Of a stretch of 9,753 nucleotides of DNA, positions 1 to 7,311 are shown piece by piece. The stretch comes from CBW1002 sp046081905. GTDB lineage: Bacteria > Cyanobacteriota > Cyanobacteriia > PCC-6307 > Cyanobiaceae. The position numbers were made by a program, and so were the translations under genes. The notes beneath the pieces are model-generated. The model did not search any database. It had not been told where the DNA came from and worked only from the letters and a program-made list of their open reading frames with translations. The stretch's first letter is position 1. Each line of letters opens with the position of its first letter. Where the stretch lies: positions 1-9,753 of the forward strand of contig JBJTWS010000255.1 in the NCBI GenBank assembly GCA_046081905.1, in the 5' to 3' direction.

Positions 1-2525
<2,525 letters not shown>

Positions 2526-2549
2526 GTCGCCTCGGGGCAGCAAGGGGCG

Positions 2550-2555
2550 ATTATC
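2550..2555 (-). promoter_or_regulatory. Candidate -10 element for ileS
   Basis: Read on the minus strand the hexamer is GATAAT, five of six matches to TATAAT. It sits in the 66-nt gap between the Ycf66-like stop and the ileS GTG, and would give a leader of about 18 nt. It is the only AT-rich patch in a very GC-rich gap, but no -35 box is recognisable. ileS may therefore have its own promoter as well as read-through from upstream. Confidence 0.35.
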
Positions 2556-2591
2556 CCGTCCCGTCCGCCCGGGCCCCTCCGCCCGCCGCCC

Positions 2592-3518
2592 TCAGGGGGC
2601 TTCGAAGGTCTCCGGGGGCTCTGGAGCGGCGCGCAGCAGCGCATCCACCTCCTCGAAGCTCTGCACCACGGCGATCTCGGTGCTCTCCTGGGGCCGCTCT
2701 TCGGCGACCTGCGGGGGGGCAGGTTCTGCGTGGGGGGGTGGGGTGAGCTCGGCTTCCTGCTCCGGCTCCGGCTCCGGCTCCGGCTCGGGTTCGGGTTCGG
2801 GTTCGGGTTCGGGCGATGGTTCCGGTTGCACCTCCGGTTCCAGCTCGGCCTCCGCTACTGGCTCCTGCTCCGGTTCCACTTCCGGCTCCGTTACGGGCTC
2901 CGGCTCGGGTTCGGGCGATGGTTCCGGGTGCACCTCCGCCTCCACATCCTGCTCGGGCACCGTGGACGCGGGCTCCCGGGCGCTGTCCCCGGCGGCAGCG
3001 GCTTCGGACTCCTGCGGCGCCTCGGCGGCGGCCCCGGGCTTCTGTCCGGCGCTCTCCCCCTCCGGCTCGGGGGCCGTGCCGCCTCCTTCCTCCTGCCGCA
3101 CCCAGCGCTTGCCGCTGCTGCGGGGGGAGCGCCGCTCCCGCAGCCACGCGATCAGGCCGGTGGTGGCCGTGCTCAGCCGGCTCAGCAGCTGGCCCAGCAC
3201 CACCAGCAGCTGCTGCAGGCTCGTCTGCCAGCGCTCCAGGGACCAGAGCCGCTGCTGTTCCTCGGGGCTGAGCACCCGCCAGCGGGCCTGGGCCACCTCG
3301 CTGCCCAGGCGGCCGATCAGCAGGCCGCCGCAGAGCACCGCCAGCATCGGCGCGCCCACCAGCCGATCGGAGCTGGTGACCAGCACCAGGCCCAGCAGCA
3401 GCACCACCGCTCCCCAGAGGGCATCCCGCGGCCGGCTGAGCTCCTGGGCCAGCAGCGGCAGCCCCATCAGCCCCAGCCCCAGCAGCAGCGCAAGATTTCC
3501 CCCCAGGGTGGCGAGCAT
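2592..3518 (-). CDS. Ycf66-like membrane protein with long Glu-Pro tail
   Basis: About 308 residues. The N-terminal ~75 residues hold hydrophobic stretches (about 7-24, 34-48 and 56-70) around an ELSRPRDALWGAV block, which resembles the Ycf66 N-terminal domain found in cyanobacteria and plastids; its biochemical role is not established. A helical, moderately amphipathic region (about 81-130) and a basic SGKRWV motif follow. Residues 140-300 are low-complexity and acidic, with an uninterrupted Pro-Glu run at 236-253 and a near-duplicated EV(H/Q)PEPSPEPEPEP block at 195-208 and 229-242. A more ordinary VVQSFEEVDALLRAA segment lies near the C-terminus (about 284-298). The start at 3518 keeps the hydrophobic domain at the N-terminus; an ATG at 3542 would add eight residues, and neither has a good ribosome binding site. 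The gene is upstream of ileS on the same strand and divergent from tRNA-Leu. The Ycf66 assignment is by resemblance only. Confidence 0.8.
   Translation of the reverse strand: MLATLGGNLALLLGLGLMGLPLLAQELSRPRDALWGAVVLLLGLVLVTSSDRLVGAPMLAVLCGGLLIGRLGSEVAQARWRVLSPEEQQRLWSLERWQTSLQQLLVVLGQLLSRLSTATTGLIAWLRERRSPRSSGKRWVRQEEGGGTAPEPEGESAGQKPGAAAEAPQESEAAAAGDSAREPASTVPEQDVEAEVHPEPSPEPEPEPVTEPEVEPEQEPVAEAELEPEVQPEPSPEPEPEPEPEPEPEPEPEQEAELTPPPHAEPAPPQVAEERPQESTEIAVVQSFEEVDALLRAAPEPPETFEAP
2760..2813 (-). repeat. Hexanucleotide repeat encoding (Pro-Glu)9
   Basis: Nine tandem 6-nt units, read on the plus strand as variants of GGCTCC, GGCTCG and GGTTCG, encode alternating Pro and Glu in the tail of the Ycf66-like protein. 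Units differ mainly at codon third positions and fall in two blocks, GGCTCC-type then GGTTCG-type, as expected from recent unit expansion. A related shorter copy, including the flanking GGCGATGGTTCC, lies at about 2895-2936. Confidence 0.85.
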
Positions 3519-3543
3519 GGCGTGTTGGCGGATGCCTCCCATT

Positions 3544-3579
3544 GTGGAAGCCGCGGCCGGGGTGGAAGCCGGGCCCGGT
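3544..3579. repeat. Imperfect 18-nt tandem repeat in divergent spacer
   Basis: Two adjacent 18-nt units both begin GTGGAAGCCG and match at 15 of 18 positions. They fill most of the 57-81 nt spacer between the Ycf66-like gene (minus) and tRNA-Leu (plus). The location suits a regulatory role for either gene, but a simple local duplication is equally possible. Confidence 0.6.
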
Positions 3580-3585
3580 GGTCCC

Positions 3586-3591
3586 TAAAGT
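3586..3591 (+). promoter_or_regulatory. Candidate -10 element for tRNA-Leu
   Basis: TAAAGT (four of six matches to TATAAT) ends 8 nt before the first base of the tRNA, so transcription would begin at or next to the mature 5' end. It is the only AT-rich hexamer in the spacer. No clear -35 box lies 17 nt upstream, where the tandem repeat sits. Confidence 0.3.
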
Positions 3592-3599
3592 CCGACCAC

Positions 3600-3681
3600 G
3601 CCCACCTGGCGGAATTGGTAGACGCGCTGGGTTTAGGTTCCAGTGGCTCAGGTCGTGGGGGTTCAAGTCCCCCGGTGGGCA
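3600..3681 (+). tRNA. trnL-UAG: tRNA-Leu, anticodon UAG
   Basis: Class II tRNA of 82 nt that decodes CUN leucine codons. The acceptor stem GCCCACC (3600-3606) pairs with GGTGGGC (3674-3680), with discriminator base A at 3681. The D arm carries AATTGGTAGAC. The anticodon stem CTGGG pairs with TCCAG around the loop TTTAGGT, with TAG at 3634-3636. A long variable arm follows, then a T arm GGGGG-TTCAAGT-CCCCC. CCA is not encoded. The extended variable arm and discriminator A are leucine identity features. No intron is present; the cyanobacterial group I intron is typically in the UAA isoacceptor. A run of six T residues (3689-3694) follows shortly, and crtR starts 54 nt downstream on the same strand. 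Confidence 0.97.
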
Positions 3682-3735
3682 TCAGCGATTTTTTACTTTG
3701 GTCGCACCTTTTGCCGGCAGGCGCATCAGCAGGGG

Positions 3736-4773
3736 ATGACGGAAGCTCTGGCTGCGTATCAGGCGCGCACACTCCTGAACCGGGAGCCCGAGCGGGTGCT
3801 CCGCTCTCCGTCCAGTGCGGTGCCCAGGGAATTCCTCGATCCGCCGGCGGCCTGGAACCCCACCGTGGGCCTCTTCCTCGGCGGCTACGGCCTGGCGGCG
3901 CTCACCATCTGGGGCTGGTTCGTGGGCGGCTGGCCCCTGCCGGTGCTGCTGGTGCTCGGCTTCCTGGCCCTCCACCTGGAGGGCACCGTGATCCACGACG
4001 CCTGCCACAACGCCGCCCATCCGCACCGCTTCTGGAATGCCTTCATGGGCCACGGGGCGGCCCTGCTGCTGGGCTTCAGCTTTCCGGTGTTCACGCGGGT
4101 GCACCTGCAGCACCACGCCCATGTGAATGATCCGAAGCACGATCCGGATCACATCGTGTCCACCTTCGGGCCGCTGTGGCTGATCGCGCCGCGTTTCTTC
4201 TATCACGAGGTCTTCTTCTTCCGCCATCGCCTCTGGCGCCGCTATGAGCTGCTGGAGTGGGGACTCGCCCGGGGGATTTTCCTCACGATCGTGGTGGCTT
4301 CGCTGCGCTTCGGCTTCCAGGACTTCATCTTCAACTGCTGGTTCGCTCCCGCCCTGATGGTGGGGGTGACCCTGGGCCTCTTCTTCGACTATCTGCCGCA
4401 TCGGCCCTTCCAGTCGCGCAACCGCTGGCATAACGCCCGCGTCTATCCGGGCAGGCTGATGAACTGGCTGATCATGGGGCAGAATTATCACCTGATCCAC
4501 CATCTCTGGCCCTCGATCCCCTGTTTCGAGTACCAGGGTGCTTATCACGCCACCCGCCACATCCTCGATGCCAAGGGTTCGCCCCAGCGGCTCGGCCTGT
4601 TCGAGAGCCGTCACGACGGCCTCAACTTCCTCTACGACATCTTCCTGGGGGTGCGCAGCCACAAGCGCCGCCGCAGCCGCCTTCGGCCGCTTGCGGCACT
4701 GATGCCCACCCGCCATGCCCGCCGGCGGGTGCTCGAGCTGCTGCACCGCACGGCGGTCTCGCCTGTCCGCTGA
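3736..4773 (+). CDS. crtR: Beta-carotene hydroxylase, fatty-acid-desaturase type
   Basis: A membrane di-iron hydroxylase of 345 residues that adds 3-hydroxyls to the beta-ionone rings, giving zeaxanthin from beta-carotene by way of cryptoxanthin. The three desaturase histidine boxes are present: HDACH (residues 87-91), HLQHH (123-127) and HLIHH (252-256); the last lies in an NYHLIHHLWPSIP context that is characteristic of cyanobacterial CrtR rather than of acyl-lipid desaturases. Hydrophobic segments lie at about 43-80, 104-120, 178-198 and 202-220, and the C-terminus is very basic (about 307-332). The ATG at 3736 is the start used because the upstream open frame runs back into the tRNA. AGGGG directly abuts this ATG, which is too close for a normal Shine-Dalgarno. 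It converges on gatC. The main uncertainty is substrate: some homologues also act as ketocarotenoid hydroxylases. Confidence 0.94.
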   Translation: MTEALAAYQARTLLNREPERVLRSPSSAVPREFLDPPAAWNPTVGLFLGGYGLAALTIWGWFVGGWPLPVLLVLGFLALHLEGTVIHDACHNAAHPHRFWNAFMGHGAALLLGFSFPVFTRVHLQHHAHVNDPKHDPDHIVSTFGPLWLIAPRFFYHEVFFFRHRLWRRYELLEWGLARGIFLTIVVASLRFGFQDFIFNCWFAPALMVGVTLGLFFDYLPHRPFQSRNRWHNARVYPGRLMNWLIMGQNYHLIHHLWPSIPCFEYQGAYHATRHILDAKGSPQRLGLFESRHDGLNFLYDIFLGVRSHKRRRSRLRPLAALMPTRHARRRVLELLHRTAVSPVR

Positions 4774-4782
4774 GCCCCGCGG

Positions 4783-4795
4783 CCGGCCCCGCCGG
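4783..4795. terminator. Possible small hairpin between converging crtR and gatC
   Basis: CCGGC and GCCGG form a perfect 5-bp stem around a CCC loop in the 30-nt gap between the crtR and gatC stop codons. No T tract follows on either strand, so it is at best a weak bidirectional terminator and may be incidental to local GC content. Confidence 0.25.
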
Positions 4796-4803
4796 GCAAG
4801 GGT

Positions 4804-5097
4804 TCAGTCGGCCAGGATCTTCGGCACCCGGAAGAAATCCCCTTCGCGCTGGGGCGCCAGGTCGAGCAGGTTTTCCCGCACGGGGGTGGGATCCACCTGG
4901 TCGGGCCGGGTCACGTTCACCACCTCCACGGCCCGGGTGGTGGGGGGAACCCCTTCCGTGTCCACGGCCTCCAGATGGGCCACGTACTCGAGGATCCGCT
5001 CGAGCTGGCCCGTGTAGGTGGCGATCTTCTCCTCGGGGAGGTCCAGCCGGGCCAGCTGGGCCACCTTGCGCACGTCGTCGGCGCTGATCCTGCTCAT
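4804..5097 (-). CDS. gatC: Glutamyl/aspartyl-tRNA(Gln/Asn) amidotransferase subunit C
   Basis: The small subunit (97 residues) of the GatCAB complex, which converts Glu-tRNA(Gln), and in some bacteria Asp-tRNA(Asn), to the amidated form; GatC braces the GatA-GatB interface. The sequence shows the family order: an N-terminal helical part starting ISADDVRKVAQLARL, a second helix with QLERILEYVAHLEAVDT, a linker with TRAVEVVNVTRPDQV, and the C-terminal block RENLLDLAPQREGDFFRVPKIL. Length is normal. The ATG at 5097 fits the family N-terminus; the frame stays open upstream only because of high GC. gatA and gatB are not in the window. The creatininase-like gene ends 37 nt upstream on the same strand, so the two are probably cotranscribed. 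Confidence 0.95.
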   Translation of the reverse strand: MSRISADDVRKVAQLARLDLPEEKIATYTGQLERILEYVAHLEAVDTEGVPPTTRAVEVVNVTRPDQVDPTPVRENLLDLAPQREGDFFRVPKILAD

Positions 5098-5134
5098 CGC
5101 TGCTCCCGCTCGGCGGTGGACGCTGGGGCCGAAC

Positions 5135-5914
5135 CTACTCGGCCAGGAAGGCGCGCAGATCCTCCGCCAGGGCCTCGGCCGCCAGCTCGAGAAACACCTG
5201 GCCGTGGTCGGGCCGGGCCAGGTAGGGATCCGATCCCATGCGGCCGTCCGGATGGCGGCGGCGGAAGTCGTCGGGGCCGTGGATCGGGCCGGCGGGCGCC
5301 GGCTCCGGCAGGGGACGCTGCTTGGCCTCGAGGCTGGGCTCCAGGTGGAGGGTGAGGGCGATCTCACTGGGGGTGGCGTGGTGCCCCTCCCGATCTCCGT
5401 AGCGCTCGCGGGCCTCCTTCAGCACCGGCTGGGCCGTGAACCAGTTGGCCAGGCGGCAGCGCAGCCGTTCGGCCTGGGGCAGGCCGCGGGCGGCGGCGGT
5501 GCCGTAGGCCTGGGCAAAGGCCGCCCGGGCGGTGGCGATGTTGCCGCCGTGGCCGTTGATCACGAAGATCCGCTCGAAGCCGTGCCGGGCCAGGGAGAGC
5601 ACCACGTCGTGCAGCACCGCCAGCAGGGTGGCCGGCTGGAGGCTGATGGTGCCGGCGAAGCCGAGGTGGTGCTCCGCCATGCCGAAGGCCTGCACGGGGG
5701 TGACCAGCACGCCGGTGCGCTGCCCCACGGCCAGGGCCACCGCTTCGGCCGTGAGCGCATCGGTGCCGATCGCGCCGGTGGGCCCGTGCTGCTCGGTGGA
5801 GCCGAGGGGCACGATCACCCCCTTGCAGCCTTCCAGGTAGCTCTCCACCTCCGGCCAGCTGCGCAGCTGCAGCCGGATCGCATCGGCGGGAAACAGGGTG
5901 GGCGAGTGGGTCAT
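5135..5914 (-). CDS. Creatininase-superfamily metal-dependent amidohydrolase
   Basis: A 259-residue cytoplasmic hydrolase of the creatininase superfamily (cyclic amide or formamide C-N hydrolysis). Family signatures: PLGSTEQHGP at residues 36-45, with putative metal ligands E41 and H43; D52 in GTDALTAEA; NGHGGN at 120-125, with H122; and HATPSEIALTL at 179-189, with E184. True creatininase has NGHYEN, whose Glu binds the second metal; here the motif is NGHGGN, as in the wider family that includes pyrrolopyrimidine-type formamide hydrolases and MftE-like peptidases, so creatinine is unlikely to be the substrate. ATG at 5914 is preferred over an in-frame ATG at 5929 because it leaves a usual-length N-terminus. 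It is upstream of gatC and divergent from the gene at 5979. The substrate is unknown. Confidence 0.9.
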   Translation of the reverse strand: MTHSPTLFPADAIRLQLRSWPEVESYLEGCKGVIVPLGSTEQHGPTGAIGTDALTAEAVALAVGQRTGVLVTPVQAFGMAEHHLGFAGTISLQPATLLAVLHDVVLSLARHGFERIFVINGHGGNIATARAAFAQAYGTAAARGLPQAERLRCRLANWFTAQPVLKEARERYGDREGHHATPSEIALTLHLEPSLEAKQRPLPEPAPAGPIHGPDDFRRRHPDGRMGSDPYLARPDHGQVFLELAAEALAEDLRAFLAE

Positions 5915-5945
5915 GGTGAACAGCGGCAACCCGGGCGGTTCTGCC

Positions 5946-5951
5946 TAGAAT
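5946..5951 (+). promoter_or_regulatory. Candidate -10 element for the small acidic protein gene
   Basis: TAGAAT, five of six matches to TATAAT, lies in the 64-nt divergent spacer between the hydrolase gene and the gene starting at 5979. It would place the transcription start near 5958 and give a leader of about 20 nt containing the ribosome binding site. No convincing -35 box is seen. A small dyad, TGCAG-C-CTGCA, follows at about 5954-5964. Confidence 0.4.
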
Positions 5952-5978
5952 CGTGCAGCCTGCAGCTCGGAGGAGCCC

Positions 5979-6281
5979 ATGCTGCACCGCAAGCTCGATC
6001 AGTTCTGCTGCGAGAAACGTCCGGTCTGGGTGTTCCTGCGCGATCAGCAACGCTGGATCGAGGAAGCCATCGTGCTGGAGATCGAGGGCGACCTGGTCAC
6101 CCTCCGCTACGACGCCGAGGACGACGACGAACTCCACAGCTGGGAGGAGAGCGTCCGGCTCGACTCGATCGGTGCCGTCAGCACCCGGCTGGCCTACGTG
6201 TGCCGCAGCAGCGCCGCGGACGACCTGCCCATCGCCGACGACTGCCCCGAGGCCGAGCGCCTCGGCAGCCAGGGCACCTGA
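5979..6281 (+). CDS. Small acidic conserved protein (DUF6679-like)
   Basis: A 100-residue soluble protein with no signal peptide or membrane segment. The N-terminal half reads as a compact beta-rich domain: KRPVWVFLRDQQRWIEEA, then IEGDLVTLRYD, an acidic AEDDDELHSWEE stretch (residues 46-57) and VRLDSIGAVSTRLA. This pattern resembles a cyanobacterial family of about 90-100 residues that I recall as DUF6679; that name is from memory and untested, and no function is known to me. The strand-rich layout with an exposed acidic loop could suit a small Tudor/SH3-like barrel, which is speculation. The start is well supported: GGAGG at 5969-5973 is 5 nt before the ATG, one of the few strong Shine-Dalgarno sequences in the window. 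It converges on the small membrane peptide gene, with 18 nt between stops. Confidence 0.82.
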   Translation: MLHRKLDQFCCEKRPVWVFLRDQQRWIEEAIVLEIEGDLVTLRYDAEDDDELHSWEESVRLDSIGAVSTRLAYVCRSSAADDLPIADDCPEAERLGSQGT

Positions 6282-6299
6282 CGGCCCGCGCAGCCGCGC

Positions 6300-6443
6300 T
6301 CAGTGGGCGGTGCCGTTGCCGTCGTAGGAGTCGGTGTCGTAGTAGCCGCCCTTGGTGCCGAAGAACAGGGTGCTGAGGCAGAACAGCAGGCTCAGCGCCA
6401 GCAGCAGGCTGCCGAGGGTGAGGCCGGCGGAGGGTTCGGGCAC
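6300..6443 (-). CDS. Small single-span membrane peptide, unknown function
   Basis: Using the GTG at 6443, the product is 47 residues: a short N-terminus (VPEPSAGLT, read with initiator Met), one hydrophobic helix (about residues 8-29, LGSLLLALSLLFCLSTLFF) and a polar tail GTKGGYYDTDSYDGNGTAH. Size and layout resemble small photosynthetic or respiratory membrane subunits of cyanobacteria, but I do not recognise a named family. The frame stays open to an ATG-type start at 6542 (80 residues); the extra part is Arg/Pro/Ser-rich and looks like translated spacer, so the short form is preferred. No clear Shine-Dalgarno precedes the GTG, and an inverted repeat abuts it. It diverges from the membrane protein gene at 6618. 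That it is a real gene is inferred from the clean helix-plus-tail design and its place between well-defined neighbours. Confidence 0.65.
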   Translation of the reverse strand: MPEPSAGLTLGSLLLALSLLFCLSTLFFGTKGGYYDTDSYDGNGTAH

Positions 6444-6468
6444 GGGCAGAGGCGATGGATTTCTGCCC
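6444..6468 (-). promoter_or_regulatory. Inverted repeat abutting the GTG start of the small membrane peptide
   Basis: GGGCAGA (6444-6450) and TCTGCCC (6462-6468) form a perfect 7-bp stem with an 11-nt loop, ending at the base next to the proposed GTG at 6443. In the minus-strand mRNA the hairpin would occupy the ribosome-binding region, which suggests translational control or a binding site. It could also be chance. Confidence 0.35.
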
Positions 6469-6482
6469 AGTCTGGCGGTGAG

Positions 6483-6498
6483 CCTGCCGATCGGCAGG
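6483..6498. promoter_or_regulatory. 16-bp perfect palindrome in divergent spacer, possible operator
   Basis: CCTGCCGATCGGCAGG is a perfect dyad with no spacer. It lies between the divergent small membrane peptide (minus) and the six-helix membrane protein (plus). Position and symmetry suit a dimeric regulator site, but CGATCG-centred palindromes are common in cyanobacterial genomes, so function is not shown. Confidence 0.35.
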
Positions 6499-6617
6499 GG
6501 CTGAGAGGCCGAGGCCAGGAGACGGTGGGGGCACCGTGACACGGAGCCTCCCTGGCTTTCATCGGATCTTCCGTTACAACCACAGCGTCAGCGTCGCCAT
6601 CTGCCCCCCTGACCGCC

Positions 6618-7187
6618 ATGGGAGCACCCGCCTGGATCCGTACCCCCCCAGCTCCTCGGCGGGTGGCGCTGGCTGGCCTGGGCCAGGTCGTGCTGTTGCT
6701 GCTGGCCCTGGGGGGCATCGTGGTGGGCCCTGGTGGCCACGATTTCCTCCGCGGCTCCGCCCTGCTGGCACTCTCGCTGCTGCCGATCGGCTGGGGCTGG
6801 CGGCTGCCCGGGCTGCAGCTCGGGGCTTTGGTGCTGGGGCTGGTGGGTCTGCTCCTCTCCTGGCAGCGCCAGCGTCTGGGGGTCGGGCCCGATGGGGTGG
6901 GCTCGCTCACGATCCTGCCGCTGGTGCTCGCGTCCCTGGCGGCGGCGGCGGGGCAGTGGGTCAACCAGGGCCTGCTTCCCCTGCAGCAGATCGGCCAGGG
7001 GGCTCGCATGGTGGCCCGGCTGGCGATCGGCTTCTGCCTGCTGCTGTTGTTCACCTACCTCGGTGGTGGGGCAGGCGTGGGCGTGGCCCTGGGGCTGTTG
7101 GGGGTCGCCCTGGCCGACCTGGCCCTCACCGCGCTGACCCTGATCCTGGGGGCGGCGGGAAGCCGTGGGGGGCCCAGGTCCTCGTGA
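6618..7187 (+). CDS. Six-helix integral membrane protein, unknown function
   Basis: A 189-residue very hydrophobic protein. Predicted membrane helices by eye: about residues 19-37, 44-60, 64-82, 95-113, 133-149 and 151-179; the last may be one long helix or two. Short loops carry the few charged residues: RTPPAPRR at the N-terminus (positive, so likely cytoplasmic), WQRQRLG after helix 3 and GQGARMVAR before helix 5. There are no conserved acidic or histidine residues in the helices that would suggest a transporter or enzyme class. I do not recognise a family. ATG at 6618 is the first Met of the frame and leaves a sensible N-terminus. It heads the run with the DNA glycosylase and pyrB; the glycosylase domain start is 124 nt downstream, so cotranscription is possible but not certain. 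Confidence 0.75.
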   Translation: MGAPAWIRTPPAPRRVALAGLGQVVLLLLALGGIVVGPGGHDFLRGSALLALSLLPIGWGWRLPGLQLGALVLGLVGLLLSWQRQRLGVGPDGVGSLTILPLVLASLAAAAGQWVNQGLLPLQQIGQGARMVARLAIGFCLLLLFTYLGGGAGVGVALGLLGVALADLALTALTLILGAAGSRGGPRSS

Positions 7188-7217
7188 CGCTCACCGGCTG
7201 CTGCCCTCACGGCACCG

Positions 7218-7230
7218 GGATGGAACATCC
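7218..7230 (+). other. Small hairpin in the leader of the DNA glycosylase gene
   Basis: GGATG and CATCC form a 5-bp stem with a GAA loop, 30 nt after the stop of the membrane protein gene. No T tract follows, so it is not a convincing terminator. The rest of the 124-nt spacer up to 7312 shows no recognisable promoter or RNA. Confidence 0.2.
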
Positions 7231-7311
7231 GTGGCCTGTCGTCGCATGGAATCGCATGTCCAACCTGATGCTCTGTCTTCTCGCAACGGGCGATCCCGGA
7301 CAGCCTCTCCC

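Noticed and set aside
2760..2936. Possible CRISPR or interspersed repeat array
   Set aside because: Units are 6 nt, contiguous, without spacers and in frame with a protein; this is a coding microsatellite-like repeat.
2551..3588. Long frames on both strands across the Glu-Pro region giving Ser-Gly or Arg-Thr repeats
   Set aside because: Any hexamer repeat gives repetitive peptides in several frames. The Pro-Glu frame is the only one attached to a plausible membrane domain and conserved-looking ends.
3682..4746. A 354-codon minus-strand frame opposite crtR
   Set aside because: It mirrors crtR, which has all three histidine boxes; the antisense translation lacks any domain.
5018..6376. A 452-codon plus-strand frame over the hydrolase gene
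   Set aside because: It is antisense to gatC and the creatininase-like gene and then overlaps the acidic protein gene in another frame; its composition is shadow-like and no domain is recognisable.
6300..6542. 80-residue version of the small membrane peptide starting at 6542
   Set aside because: The added 33 residues are Arg/Pro/Ser-rich and cover the palindrome and hairpin, looking like spacer read in frame. It remains possible, so the longer start is noted in the gene entry.
7188..7311. Possible small RNA or riboswitch ahead of the DNA glycosylase gene
   Set aside because: Only a 5-bp hairpin is visible, with no conserved core of a known RNA class; the frame is also open through it from 7165.
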